A DNA stretch of 32,780 nucleotides from Planctomycetota bacterium (GCA_029550925.1 JAKPGL010000038.1:1-32780), one strand, 5' to 3'; positions 9,588-18,893 are shown, counted from the first letter of the stretch. Translations and numbers: made by a program. Notes: generated from the sequence alone by a model not told the origin.

Positions 9588-9777
9588 GTAACATTTTAGC
9601 CGAATGCAAAAGAGTTTTATTTTAGAGCGAAATTTACCCAGGATTGTCACTGCCGCTCTAGCGGGAATCCAGAAAACAAAACCTCTTGCAACACCTGGAT
9701 TCCCGCCTGTGCGGGGACAAGCCTGGACTGCTGCTTGCGCAGGAATGACAAAGTACTGCACTCGGCTGAAATGTTAC
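9588..9777. repeat. Family 2 palindromic element, copy 2a (190 bp)
   Basis: Begins GTAACATTTTAGCCGAATGC and ends with the near-exact inverse of it (two mismatches in 21). Inside are further inverted segments (GGGAATCCAG / CTGGATTCCC). It starts 81 bp upstream of rnpA and ends 6 bp after the dnaJ-type stop codon. No convincing target duplication was seen. Confidence 0.85.
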
Positions 9778-9783
9778 GTCTTT

Positions 9784-10758
9784 TTACCATCGCAAATGGG
9801 CGCGGAGTTTCGGCTGAGGGTGGGCCTGGTCGATCTGCCGGAGCATCTGCACCTCCGAGTCCGAAAGGTCTTTGGGCAAAACGATCTGAATTTCCGCATA
9901 GAGGTCCCCGGCCGACTCATTCCCGTGGGCGGGGACCCCGTAGCCGGCAATCCGGAGTTTCTTCCCGCTGGAAATGCCGGCCGGTATCCGCAGCGATACA
10001 GGGCCGCGGGGGGTAGGAATTTCAATTTTGGCCCCCGCAGCGGCTTCGCCCAGGCTAACCGGCGTCTCCACATAAAGATGCTTGCCCCGGCGTTGGAAAC
10101 ATGGATGGGGTTCCACGTGGACGGTTATCAGCAGATCGCCGGGTTTCCCCCCTGCGGGTCCAGGTTCGCCTTGGCCTTTCAACCGCAGCTTTTTCCCCTC
10201 TTCAATGCCCGGAGGAATTTTCAGTCGGATGGTCTCCACTTTCCCCGAACCATGCCGGACGCGCAATTCCTGTTCCCCGCCCAAGATAGCGGTCGTAAAG
10301 GGGATGGAGATTTCCGTTTTGATGTCTTGGCCGCGGGCCGACCGACTCGCGGTCCGAGCCTGTCCGGTGGATCGGCGGAATTGTTCAAACAGATCGCCCA
10401 AGCCGCCCGGAGCTCCCCCGCCGCCGAATCGGTCTCCGAAAAACTGCTCAAAGATGTCTTCCAAACCGCTAAAACCTTCTGGCCCGGAGGTCCATGTGTA
10501 GGTGTGGCTTCCCCCCGGCGAGGGACCGCCTCGACCCATCGTCTCGAACGCGCTGCCGTAACGATCGTACAATTCTCGTTTTTCCGGGTCGTTGAGAATC
10601 TCAAAGGCAGCCTGGACCTCTTGAAACTTCTTCTTGGCGTCTTTGTCGTTGGGGTGGAGGTCCGGATGGTATTTGCGGGCCAACTCTCGGTAAGCCTTTT
10701 GGATCTCCGCCTGAGAGGCGTCCCGTCGGACCCCCAACACTTTATAGGGATCTTTCAT
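9784..10758 (-). CDS. cbpA: DnaJ-type co-chaperone without zinc domain (CbpA-like)
   Basis: A 324-residue Hsp40 protein. Seen: J domain at 1-65 with HPD at 31-33, a Gly/Phe-rich region (GGPSPGGS, GDRFGGGGAPGG), and two C-terminal beta-sandwich substrate domains (IPPGIEEGKKLRLKGQG and IPAGISSGKKLRIAGYG). The CXXCXGXG zinc repeats of class A DnaJ are absent, so it is class B (CbpA/DnaJ2). It would stimulate the ATPase of a DnaK-type partner and deliver substrates. ATG 10758 is chosen because the J domain starts at residue 3; the frame runs back to 10860. It is transcribed divergently from priA. Whether it serves the Hsp70-like protein at 22-24 kb is unknown. Confidence 0.9.
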   Translation of the reverse strand: MKDPYKVLGVRRDASQAEIQKAYRELARKYHPDLHPNDKDAKKKFQEVQAAFEILNDPEKRELYDRYGSAFETMGRGGPSPGGSHTYTWTSGPEGFSGLEDIFEQFFGDRFGGGGAPGGLGDLFEQFRRSTGQARTASRSARGQDIKTEISIPFTTAILGGEQELRVRHGSGKVETIRLKIPPGIEEGKKLRLKGQGEPGPAGGKPGDLLITVHVEPHPCFQRRGKHLYVETPVSLGEAAAGAKIEIPTPRGPVSLRIPAGISSGKKLRIAGYGVPAHGNESAGDLYAEIQIVLPKDLSDSEVQMLRQIDQAHPQPKLRAHLRW

Positions 10759-11138
10759 AAGCGTTCCGGGTTTACTTCTGCTGGCCTGGAATCCCTGGAC
10801 CGGCTTGCGGCCTTCCATCCCAGAAGGCCTTAGGGGAGCGACGCCGACCAGCAAGAACAAGAAAAATTCCCGCCCCGAATGGGTGGGCGGGTTCCAGCGT
10901 CGCTGCTTCCCACCATAATATCATTCTAAGGGACGCCTCGGCCGTTTGGAAGAACTCGCCGTTGCCCGCCCGAGGGTTGGAAAAGCCCCGGACGCTACTC
11001 CGGGGGTAGCAGGCCGGGGAAAGGGGACAGGACTCCCCCTAGAACAGAAATGGCAAAATACGAACTTTCCCCAGGTAGCCGCCATCACCTACTTCCCCCG
11101 GGCGAAATGGCTGCGCTTAGTCGAAGAGGAAGCCCATC
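10759..11138. other. Divergent intergenic region between the dnaJ-type gene and priA
   Basis: 380 bp between two divergently transcribed genes. Apart from the minus-strand hairpin at 10862-10891, no gene or clear promoter box was identified. Confidence 0.4.
10862..10891 (-). terminator. Hairpin plus T-run in the dnaJ-type leader
   Basis: Read on the minus strand, CCCGCCC (10891-10885), a 9-base loop, GGGCGGG (10875-10869) and then AATTTTTC. This is the form of an intrinsic terminator, about 105 bp upstream of the co-chaperone start. It may stop antisense transcription from the priA side or act as an attenuator. Confidence 0.45.
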
Positions 11139-13445
11139 ATGGCTCGGTCCGGTGGAACGGAAGGACCATCACCCCAGTTGCCCAGTCTGTTCGACCATCT
11201 TCCCCCGTGGGAGGAGGACGATCGGGCGGAGGCCCTGACGGCCAAGGTGGTGTTTCCTGACGGGCCGCCGGGCGATTTCGACTATCTGGTTCCGCCGGAG
11301 TTGGCCTCTCGGCTTCAGCCGGGCCAACGCGTCCGGGTTCCCCTGGGCAAAGGCAACCGTCTGGTGGTGGGCTATTGCGTAGAGGCGACGATCCAGCCAG
11401 TGGGCCAACGGGTCTTAAAACCCATTCGGCAACTGGTGGATGAGCGGCCGCTGCTTTCGCCGGCGATGCTTCGGCTGACCCGATGGATGGCCGACTATTA
11501 TCTGTGCGATTGGGCCGCCGTGTTGGACACGGTGCTTCCGGCCGGGGTGAGGCATCGGGCTGGTTTGCGACTTACAACCTTTTGGGCGCCAAACACGGAG
11601 GCCCTGGCCAAACTGGACCTAGCCACCCTGCCGCCCAAACAGCGATCGATCCTTCAGATCCTTCGGGACGCCAACGAGCCGCTCACGGCGCCTCAACTGC
11701 AAAAGCTGGCCAAGTGCTCTGGGGGGCCGATCGCCGCCTTGCAACGCAAAGGGCTTCTGGTGGGCCGAGCCGTCCGAATCCGCCGACAGGATATTGTCCT
11801 CCCGCCGGAACCACGCCAGCCCAATCTCCCCCTCAACCCCGATCAGCAAAAGGCCCTGGACGCCATCTGCCAAGTCCTTCACAGCGGACAGCATCGGACC
11901 ATCTTGCTGTACGGAGTAACCGGCAGCGGCAAAACCGAAGTCTATATCCAGGCTATTCAGGAGGTGCTTCGGTTTGGCAGACAGGCGATTGTCCTGGTTC
12001 CGGAGATCAGTCTCACGCCGCAAACGCTTCAGCGGTTTCGCACCCGGTTCGACTCCGTAGCGGTGCTCCATAGCCATTTGACGGATGCGGAACGGCATTG
12101 GCAATGGGAACAGATCGCTTCCGGCCGGGTGCAGGTGGTCATCGGCGCCCGCAGCGCCGTGTTTGCACCCACTCCGCATTTAGGAATGATCATTTTGGAC
12201 GAAGAGCATGAATCTTCGTTCAAACAGCAACAAACCCCGCGGTATCACGCTCGGGAGGTGGCCCTCCAACGGGCCGCCGCCGAATCCGTGCCGCTGGTGC
12301 TCGGCTCCGCCACCCCTTCGCTGGAAAGTTGGCTTAAGGCGCAACAGGGCCAGTACCTCCTCATCCAGTTGCCCCGCCGAATCAACGATCGGCCGTTGCC
12401 CCCGGTCAGCACGATTGATCTGCGCACCGAAAACAGCGGCAAAAAAGCGACGGCGATCACTCGCCCCCTTTATGCGGCCATGCGGGAAACCTTGCAGGAG
12501 GGCGGCCAGATCATCCTGCTGTTGAACCGACGAGGTTATTCGACGCACATCCAATGTCCGGCCTGCGGCTATGTGCTCAAATGTCCCCACTGCGACATTG
12601 CGCTTACGCACCATCGGACCGAGCAAATCGCCCTGTGCCACTATTGCGATCATCACGAGCCAGCGCCGTCGGCCTGCCCCCAGTGCGAATTTCCGGGCAT
12701 CCTCTATCGGGGATTGGGCACCCAGCGATTGGAGGTGGAGGTGAGAAGTCGGTTTCCGGGGGTTCCATGCGTGCGTATGGATACCGACTCCATGCAAGCT
12801 CGCGGCGCCCACGTCCGCGCTCTGGAAGCCTTCCGCACCGGACGGGTCCGCATCCTGCTGGGCACCCAAATGATCGCCAAAGGATTGGACTTTCCCGAGG
12901 TTACCTTGGTCGGGGTGGTCAACGCGGACACCGCCTTGCACCTGCCGGACTTCCGCGCCGGAGAACGCACCTTCCAACTGGTCGCCCAAGTGGCCGGCCG
13001 CACCGGTCGAGGCCCTAAAGGCGGACGCGTCCTCGTCCAAACCTTTACCCCGGACCATCCGGTCATCCAGGCGGCCATCCAGCACGATTATCCCCGATTT
13101 GCCCAAACCGAATTGTCCCTCCGCGAGGCGTTTGGGTATCCGCCGTTTTGTCGGATGATTCGGCTGGTGGTTCGGGGCCCCCATCCTCAGCCCACCGCAG
13201 AGTTTGCCAACCTGCTGGCCGAGCGAATTCGAGAACAATTGACCGGCGTGGATCCCCCAGCCAGGGTCTTGGGACCAGCTCCGGCGCCCTTTGCTAAACT
13301 CCGGGGGCTCTATCGGTATCACATCCAATTGCAATCTCCCGACGGAGAACAACTGCGAAAGGCGGTTCGGAAAGCGTCCGAGAAAGTGGAAACGCCGGAA
13401 AACATCCAATGGATCGCCGACGTCGATCCGGTGGAAATGTTGTAA
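11139..13445 (+). CDS. priA: Primosomal protein N' (replication restart helicase PriA)
   Basis: A 768-residue 3'-5' DNA helicase that reloads the replisome at stalled forks. Domains in order: 3' DNA-binding domain (GDFDYLVPP to GVR), winged-helix linker, helicase lobe 1 with Walker A GVTGSGKTE (about 259-267) and DEEH box (about 354-357) then GSATPSLES, zinc region with four CXXC pairs (CPAC, CPHC, CHYC, CPQC; from about residue 473), and lobe 2 with GTQMIAKGLDFPEV and QVAGRTGRG. All key motifs are intact. Length is in the normal range (730-820). ATG 11139 has AGAGGA upstream. It stands alone on the plus strand. Confidence 0.96.
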   Translation: MARSGGTEGPSPQLPSLFDHLPPWEEDDRAEALTAKVVFPDGPPGDFDYLVPPELASRLQPGQRVRVPLGKGNRLVVGYCVEATIQPVGQRVLKPIRQLVDERPLLSPAMLRLTRWMADYYLCDWAAVLDTVLPAGVRHRAGLRLTTFWAPNTEALAKLDLATLPPKQRSILQILRDANEPLTAPQLQKLAKCSGGPIAALQRKGLLVGRAVRIRRQDIVLPPEPRQPNLPLNPDQQKALDAICQVLHSGQHRTILLYGVTGSGKTEVYIQAIQEVLRFGRQAIVLVPEISLTPQTLQRFRTRFDSVAVLHSHLTDAERHWQWEQIASGRVQVVIGARSAVFAPTPHLGMIILDEEHESSFKQQQTPRYHAREVALQRAAAESVPLVLGSATPSLESWLKAQQGQYLLIQLPRRINDRPLPPVSTIDLRTENSGKKATAITRPLYAAMRETLQEGGQIILLLNRRGYSTHIQCPACGYVLKCPHCDIALTHHRTEQIALCHYCDHHEPAPSACPQCEFPGILYRGLGTQRLEVEVRSRFPGVPCVRMDTDSMQARGAHVRALEAFRTGRVRILLGTQMIAKGLDFPEVTLVGVVNADTALHLPDFRAGERTFQLVAQVAGRTGRGPKGGRVLVQTFTPDHPVIQAAIQHDYPRFAQTELSLREAFGYPPFCRMIRLVVRGPHPQPTAEFANLLAERIREQLTGVDPPARVLGPAPAPFAKLRGLYRYHIQLQSPDGEQLRKAVRKASEKVETPENIQWIADVDPVEML

Positions 13446-14202
13446 CCTGTCTGGGTATCCCCTTCCCTTTTCTCTCAGATCGTTTCCCTCGGCGGCACCG
13501 ACTTGTGTGGATACCGAATGTCCCTTGGGAAGGCCAGGAAATCGTACCTCTCTAAAGATGGGCAATATACACAAGATAAATAAAATAAACAATTTAAGAA
13601 AAATGTCCAACGGTTTTTTCTCTTTTCTCCCGTTTTCCCCTCTTTAGGGATTAGAAAAAGTTGGTAAAATTGGGAAACAGGAAATGGAAGTGGCCTCCAG
13701 ATAAGGAGTTGTTTGGAGGCGGAGCCGGGAGAGGTGGAGAAGCAGACAAGCCCCCAGAGATGTTAAACAACTGAAACAGCAGGAACAGGGGGGATTAGGA
13801 AAGCAAAACGGATTCGTAGTCTCGGAGGATTTTAGGGTTGACGCCGTGTTTGTTAATTTTTTCTCCAGGGTGGTCAGAGAAAGATAAAGGGGGCGCCCCG
13901 GCGGAGAGGACGGTGAACAAAGAGATTATCCTTTTGGGGAACATTGTTCGCAGAGGGACCTTTTGACGCTTAGGGACCCGTAGGGAAAGGAGGTGTACAT
14001 CTTTAATTCAACCGGCCCAGACGAACGAACCGAAGAAAAACGTCGGTCGAGCAAGGCATATTCACGCTCGCCGAAAAACATAGAGCAGTCCGCGACTTTG
14101 CGCAGGAAAGTCTCTGGGAAAGGGCAGGCAGTACGAATCGGCGGAAGGAGGCCGTGCGCACGCCGCACGGCGCTCGGCAAACAAGCGAAAGGAGGCTGAG
14201 CC
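13446..14202. other. Long leader/intergenic region before glgC
   Basis: 757 bp without a credible gene. The first part is AT-rich with pyrimidine runs (about 13560-13670). A perfect 7-bp stem (GCCGTGC 14151-14157 / GCACGGC 14165-14171, 7-nt loop) lies 31 bp before the glgC GTG. A short frame at 13993-14199 is compositionally poor and not called. Confidence 0.45.
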
Positions 14203-15531
14203 GTGGTGGGATACGACGCTCTGATGAAGGATGTCTTGGCTGTCATCTTGGCCGGCGGCAAAGGGGACCGACTGAAGCCGTTGACTCGGGACCGGGCCAA
14301 ACCGGCGGTGCCTTTCGGCGGCGCCTATCGAATCATCGACTTTACTCTCTCGAACTGCCTCAACAGCGGGCTCCGAAAAATCCTGGTCCTCACTCAGTAC
14401 AAGGCCATGAGCCTGGACCGGCACATCACCATGGGCTGGAATCGTTATTTCTGCCGAGAACTGGGCGAATTCGTTGATGTCGTTCCGCCTCAGCAGCGGA
14501 TCGACGAAAGCTGGTACCAAGGCACCGCCGACGCCGTCTATCAGAACATCTATACGATCGAAAAAGAATCCCCAAAGTATGTCATCATTTTGGCCGGTGA
14601 TCATATTTACAAGATGAATTATCGGCTCATGCTGGAGGCCCACATCGCCAACCAAGCGGATGTTACCATCGGGCTGCTTCGGGTCCCGGTCGAAGAAGCT
14701 CGACGCCGTTTCGGCGTCATGGAAGTCGATGATACGGGCCGAGTTCTCGGGTTCCAGGAAAAGCCCGAATATCCCAAGCCCATCCCCACCGATCCCAACT
14801 GCTGTTTCGCCTCCATGGGCATTTATGTCTTCAACGCCTCGTTGCTTTTCGAAGAATTGTGTCGGGATGCGACCCGACCCGGAAGCAAGCATGATTTCGG
14901 CGGGGATGTGATCCCGGCCATGGTGTCGGCCAGGCGGGTCTATGCCTATGAATTCCTCGACGAAAACCGCAAATCCACGGCCTATTGGCGGGACGTGGGC
15001 ACGTTGGACGCCTACTACGAGGCCAATATGGACCTGGTGGCGGTCGATCCGCTGCTAAATCTTTATGATGAGCAGTGGCCCATCCGCACCTATCAGCCGA
15101 ATTATCCGCCGCCCAAGTTCGTCTTCGCCGAAGAAAAACGCCGAAGCCAAGCCCTGGACAGCATTGTCTGCCTGGGCTGTATTGTTTCCGGCGGCACGGT
15201 GCTCCGATCCATCTTGGGACCCCGCACTCGCATCAATAGCTACGCCGAAGTAACCGATTCCATTCTCTTAGGCGAAGTGGATATCGGTCGGCACGCCAAG
15301 GTACGTCGCGCCATCATCGACAAAGAGGTTCGGATTCCGCCGGGGGCCGAGATCGGGTTTGATCCGGAGTTGGATCAGGCTCGCGGCTTCGTCGTAACGC
15401 CGCAAGGAGTTACCGTCATTGCCAAGAGCGACGGGGTGGAACATTTTCCCGTACCGCCGCCCAAGTTTGCCGGGTTTCGGGTGGGGATGCCCACCCGTAT
15501 GGAAACCGGTCTATCCCAGGCCGAACAATAA
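14203..15531 (+). CDS. glgC: Glucose-1-phosphate adenylyltransferase (ADP-glucose pyrophosphorylase)
   Basis: 442 residues. It makes ADP-glucose from ATP and glucose 1-phosphate, the committed step of bacterial glycogen synthesis. Seen: nucleotide site LAGGKGDRLKPLTRDRAKPAVPFGG, WYQGTADAVYQNI, GDHIYKMNYRLML, the glucose-1-phosphate region around FQEKPEYP, and the C-terminal left-handed beta-helix repeats. Length matches GlgC (about 420-440). GTG 14203 is chosen because AAAGGAGG lies 7 bases upstream; ATG 14224 is an internal alternative closer to the conserved core. No other glycogen gene is adjacent. The 757-bp leader with a stem near the start could carry regulation. Confidence 0.95.
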   Translation: MVGYDALMKDVLAVILAGGKGDRLKPLTRDRAKPAVPFGGAYRIIDFTLSNCLNSGLRKILVLTQYKAMSLDRHITMGWNRYFCRELGEFVDVVPPQQRIDESWYQGTADAVYQNIYTIEKESPKYVIILAGDHIYKMNYRLMLEAHIANQADVTIGLLRVPVEEARRRFGVMEVDDTGRVLGFQEKPEYPKPIPTDPNCCFASMGIYVFNASLLFEELCRDATRPGSKHDFGGDVIPAMVSARRVYAYEFLDENRKSTAYWRDVGTLDAYYEANMDLVAVDPLLNLYDEQWPIRTYQPNYPPPKFVFAEEKRRSQALDSIVCLGCIVSGGTVLRSILGPRTRINSYAEVTDSILLGEVDIGRHAKVRRAIIDKEVRIPPGAEIGFDPELDQARGFVVTPQGVTVIAKSDGVEHFPVPPPKFAGFRVGMPTRMETGLSQAEQ

Positions 15532-15653
15532 AAAACACCCGATTTCCTTTACCCCGACGGCGGAACCATTCCCCGGCTCTTTCGGCGGACAGGCCGATTC
15601 GTGGGAGGCGGGGGCGGTTTTCTCTTTTGGCCGCTGCTGCCGCCGAGGCGCTT

Positions 15654-16493
15654 TCAGAGGGTGGGAGATAAGGAGTAAATATCTCCTACGCTGGGGTGGG
15701 ATCGGCTCAGCTCTTGATACACCGCTTCCACGATTTCCGGGTCGATGCACGTAGCGCCCTGCACGGCCCCGGCCAACAGCGCCCAGTCGGCCAATAGAGC
15801 GATCCGTCGCGGCACGCCTCCGCTTCGTTCGTGCAGGTGTGCCGTCGCTTCGGGCGTAAAGATCGGTTCGTTTCGGCCTGCTCGGCTCAGGGTTTCTTCC
15901 AGATACCGCTGGGTGTCCGAAAGTTCCCAGGGGTCCAGGGTCATTTGTAAATCTACCCGGTCCAAAACGGCGGCGCCCAGTTGTCGGAGCAGTTCCGGCC
16001 GACCGGACAGCACCACCGTAACGGCCCACTGCGGCCGAAGCGCGCACCCCAAAAGCCGGGTCAACGTCTGCCAGCCTTCCTCATGGGCCGATTCCATCTG
16101 GTCCCAGAGGATCACCGCCGGCTGGCCGACCAAGCTGGCCTCGCGAAACCGGTCGAACAGTTGACGCCATAAAACAGCGATCCGAGCTTCGGGTTTTGGC
16201 GTCCGGTCCAGGCTCACCAACATATCCCAGAGCAATTCTTGACCGGTTGCCCCTGCCGCGCTGATTTGGGCTGTCGGACGGCCTGCTTGCCGCAGTTTCG
16301 TCGAAAACACCTCCAGCAGAAGGCTTTTGCCGGTCCCGGCCCGGCCTATCAAAAGCCCAAACCGCCGTCCGTGCTGGACCAGAAACTCTAGGCGCGCAAG
16401 GGCCTCCTCGTGGACCCCGCTCGGGAAGAAACCCTTCGGGTCCAACCCACACCGAAACGGCGATTCTTTTAACCCCCAATACGAGTAATCCAT
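15654..16493 (-). CDS. ExeA/GspA-type AAA ATPase, stand-alone
   Basis: A 279-residue AAA ATPase of the ExeA (general secretion pathway protein A)/TniB-like group. Seen: the usual start MDYSYWGLKESPF, Walker A GRAGTGKS (50-57), a Walker B-position strand AVILWDQMES where the common DEAQ/DE is altered, and a sensor-like LSGRPELL. ExeA homologs help insert secretin multimers through peptidoglycan; TniB homologs regulate transposition. No secretin, peptidoglycan-binding domain or transposase lies next to it, so the role is open. ATG 16493 fits the family start. It converges with glgC and is divergent from rsmE. Confidence 0.8.
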   Translation of the reverse strand: MDYSYWGLKESPFRCGLDPKGFFPSGVHEEALARLEFLVQHGRRFGLLIGRAGTGKSLLLEVFSTKLRQAGRPTAQISAAGATGQELLWDMLVSLDRTPKPEARIAVLWRQLFDRFREASLVGQPAVILWDQMESAHEEGWQTLTRLLGCALRPQWAVTVVLSGRPELLRQLGAAVLDRVDLQMTLDPWELSDTQRYLEETLSRAGRNEPIFTPEATAHLHERSGGVPRRIALLADWALLAGAVQGATCIDPEIVEAVYQELSRSHPSVGDIYSLSPTL

Positions 16494-16665
16494 GACGGAA
16501 AATTCCGCATCTTTTTTCTTTTCGGTAAGATAAATGGCGAGACTTCAGCCGGAACCCAGAAGTACACCTCTTCGGGGGGGGCAATCGACCCAATCCGCCC
16601 CCCCAAGAACCGGAACCCTTCTTGATCGGCTGTTTTCCAACTTGGTAAAAGGAGCCTTACCTCGG

Positions 16666-17502
16666 ATGAGCGAGCGTTATTTCGTCGCCGAACCGATCCA
16701 CTCCGACCGGGTCTGTCTCCGCGGCCCAGAAGCCCATCATTTGCTCCATGTAATGCGGGCGCGGGTGGGCGACCGGACGCTGCTTTTCAACGGCAGCGGT
16801 TGGGAGTTTGAGGCGGAACTGGTCCAGGCAACCCGTCAGGAGGCGCACTTGCGAATCTGCCGACGGGCCTATGTGGATCGGGAGTTGCCGGTCCTTTTGG
16901 TCCTCGGCGTCGCCTTGCCCAAGGGCGATCGGCAGAAATGGTTGGTCGAGAAGGCGGTGGAATTGGGCGTCGCTCGCCTGACGCCCCTATTGACCGATCG
17001 GAGCGTGGCCCACCCCGGCCCGGGGATGCTCGATCGGCTCCATCGTTCTGTCATCGAAGCCAGCAAGCAGTGCGGCCGAAATGTGCTGATGCAGATCGAG
17101 GGACCAATGAGCTGGTCGGAGTGGCTTTCAGCCTACCCAACCGCACAACTCCGTTGGGTGGCCCATCCTTCTGGCCCCACAGCCTGGCCAGAATCCAGCC
17201 GCTTGCAGACCCCCAACCAACTGCCCAACGGCATAGGGTTGCCTGGACTACCGGCGATTCCACCGGGCGTGGCGCCGACCCCGCCCACCAAACCCCTCTG
17301 GGCGGTCGCCGTGGGGCCGGAGGGCGGCTGGACCGACGCCGAACTAGCCGCCGCCCAATCGGCCGGTTGGCAACTACTCGGCCTAGGCCCCCGCATCCTC
17401 CGGACCGAAACCGCCGCCCTGACCCTGGCCGCCCTGCTGGCCGCCGGCGCCGCGGGCCTGCTTGCCCCGGAATCGGCAACTCCTCCTGGATCGCCTGGGT
17501 AA
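16666..17502 (+). CDS. rsmE: 16S rRNA (uracil-1498-N3)-methyltransferase
   Basis: A 278-residue SPOUT-class methyltransferase that modifies U1498 of 16S rRNA using S-adenosylmethionine. Seen: N-terminal PUA-like part (RYFVAEPI, HHLLHVMRARVGD), KGDRQKWLVEKAVELGV, EASKQCGRN, GPEGGWTDAEL and the knot end LGPRILRTETAAL. A proline-rich insert (about residues 165-210) between the last two motifs is longer than usual. ATG 16666 is preferred over 16534 because homology starts there and AAAAGGAG lies upstream. Its last 120 bp overlap the antisense XRE regulator gene. Confidence 0.92.
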   Translation: MSERYFVAEPIHSDRVCLRGPEAHHLLHVMRARVGDRTLLFNGSGWEFEAELVQATRQEAHLRICRRAYVDRELPVLLVLGVALPKGDRQKWLVEKAVELGVARLTPLLTDRSVAHPGPGMLDRLHRSVIEASKQCGRNVLMQIEGPMSWSEWLSAYPTAQLRWVAHPSGPTAWPESSRLQTPNQLPNGIGLPGLPAIPPGVAPTPPTKPLWAVAVGPEGGWTDAELAAAQSAGWQLLGLGPRILRTETAALTLAALLAAGAAGLLAPESATPPGSPG

Positions 17503-18072
17503 TTTTCCGACCGAGAGCAACGGGGTAGCTGGTTCTGGCGGCTCGTTGGATTCGGGGCGAAGGGAACCGTCCTGGTCGTGAGGGTCTTCCGCCACAGCGC
17601 TATAGAGGCCTTCGATGACCCTCCGGACCAGCTCCGCATAACTGGTTTCCAACAGGAGGGCCAATTGTTCATGGGTGCGCCGGTTGCGATTCATCTGTTC
17701 GACAGCCCGTAGTGCGCCGTAGCGGGTGAGGGGGCCGCCGGCGCCCACCCGGCTAAACAACTCGTCAAAATCGCCTTCGCTCCAGCCCTGAAATAGCTCT
17801 GGCCGCTCCGCAATCAGTTCGGCCACGGCCGGGTTGCTCTGCCGATCCAGGCGCTGGTAATGCCATTGGGCAGGTGGGAGGAACAGTTGGTCGGCCGACA
17901 CGCCCAGGCCGTCGGCCAATCGGTGCAACGTGCGCCAGTGGGGACGTTTGCAACCGGCCAATAGGCCCCGGATGGTTCGGCGATCCAGCCCGGTGCGTCG
18001 GCCAAGCTCAGCCGCCGAGGTCCCCTGCTGGGCCATCAGCCGCCGGAGATTGTCGCTTACCAGCTTGTGCAT
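17383..18072 (-). CDS. XRE-family transcriptional regulator
   Basis: 229 residues with an N-terminal helix-turn-helix (about 5-60: LRRLMAQQGTSAAELGRRTGLDRRTIRGLLAG), then a helical middle region of unknown role. The last 40 residues are low complexity (Gly/Arg/Gln) and lie antisense to the rsmE 3' end, so the C-terminus is probably unconstrained or the gene was extended after losing its own stop. ATG 18072 follows GAGGA and a near-consensus promoter (18102-18130). A palindrome overlapping the -10 box suggests self-repression. The regulon is unknown. Confidence 0.78.
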   Translation of the reverse strand: MHKLVSDNLRRLMAQQGTSAAELGRRTGLDRRTIRGLLAGCKRPHWRTLHRLADGLGVSADQLFLPPAQWHYQRLDRQSNPAVAELIAERPELFQGWSEGDFDELFSRVGAGGPLTRYGALRAVEQMNRNRRTHEQLALLLETSYAELVRRVIEGLYSAVAEDPHDQDGSLRPESNEPPEPATPLLSVGKLPRRSRRSCRFRGKQARGAGGQQGGQGQGGGFGPEDAGA

Positions 18073-18094
18073 CGGGACGGTCCTCGGGGAGTTT

Positions 18095-18130
18095 ATACGT
18101 ATGTATAGCTAATCCTCCCGTCCCTGTCAA
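18095..18130 (-). promoter_or_regulatory. Sigma-70-type promoter of the XRE gene with overlapping palindrome
   Basis: On the minus strand TTGACA (18130-18125), a 17-base spacer and TATACA (18107-18102). ATACGTAT at 18095-18102 is a perfect palindrome at the -10 edge and is a candidate operator. It lies about 23 bp from the start codon. Confidence 0.7.
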
Positions 18131-18698
18131 GCCCCCCGGAAAGCATACCGGGCCTCTCTACTCCCCACTCTCCCCCGGAGCGGCAAAAGGTCGCTTCCTT
18201 ACAGACGCGGCTGTTTTTGATCAGAGGCGACCACGCCACCGGCTCGACTCCAGGGAAGATGGCTTGGAAAAACGAGATACCGCCCCAAGACATATCGCAA
18301 CGAATACGCCGTCCAAGGGGCTGGGATGTAAAAATCGCGATTTTTTGGCCGTTTGGCGTGTAACAGGCGGAATTTTCCGGACTCCACTGGTGTACCTGCG
18401 AGGAGCTCATCCTCTCCCTAACCCCCCAAACGCCCGCACCTTACGCCACACCGCAACCGGCTCGGGACATCCCCCTTCCCTTATCGGAGCAATTACGGTA
18501 TTTTAGATATCAGATAAAGGAATAAGAGCATCCACCGGAAAGACCATCTTCCATACCCTTTGCGGGGTATGGGAGGTCTGTCGATATCTTCCGGGATTTC
18601 ACTTTATTAGAGGGTCTCCATTCCCCTCCCCCAAGCCGATATCGAAAAGGGGAATAATTACCAATTCCACCAGACGGCCGGACCAATATCGGATTTTT
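18131..18698. other. Gene-free stretch with a strong hairpin at 18541-18579
   Basis: Nothing coding is convincing. AGACC and CCATACCC on the left pair with GGGTATGG and GGTCT on the right around a short TTTGCG loop. No T-run follows. It may be a repeat remnant or an RNA structure. Confidence 0.4.
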
Positions 18699-18893
18699 GT
18701 AACATGTCAGCCGAATGCAAAGGAGGTTTATTTTAGGGCGAAATTTCCCCAGGATTGTCATTCTCGCGAAAGCTCTCCATCCAGGGTCCTATGAGGCGGC
18801 TACTTTGTTATTCCTCCCAAGCAGAGGCTGCAAGAAGCCTAGATTCCCGCTTTCGCTGGGATGACAAGGTACTGCATTCGGCTAAAATGTTAC
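18699..18893. repeat. Family 2 palindromic element, copy 2b (195 bp)
   Basis: Starts GTAACATGTCAGCCGAATGC and ends GCATTCGGCTAAAATGTTAC. It is flanked by a perfect 8-bp direct repeat GGATTTTT (18691-18698 and 18894-18901), which is direct evidence of transposition. Confidence 0.9.

Noticed and set aside
12180-13610. Long minus-strand open frame of 476 residues
   Set aside because: It lies antisense to the intact priA gene; its sequence has no family motif and odd composition. It is a shadow of a GC-rich coding strand.
13993-14199. Small plus-strand frame ending four bases before glgC
   Set aside because: Basic, low-complexity sequence, start inside its own RBS-like motif, overlapped by a hairpin. 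Nothing supports translation.
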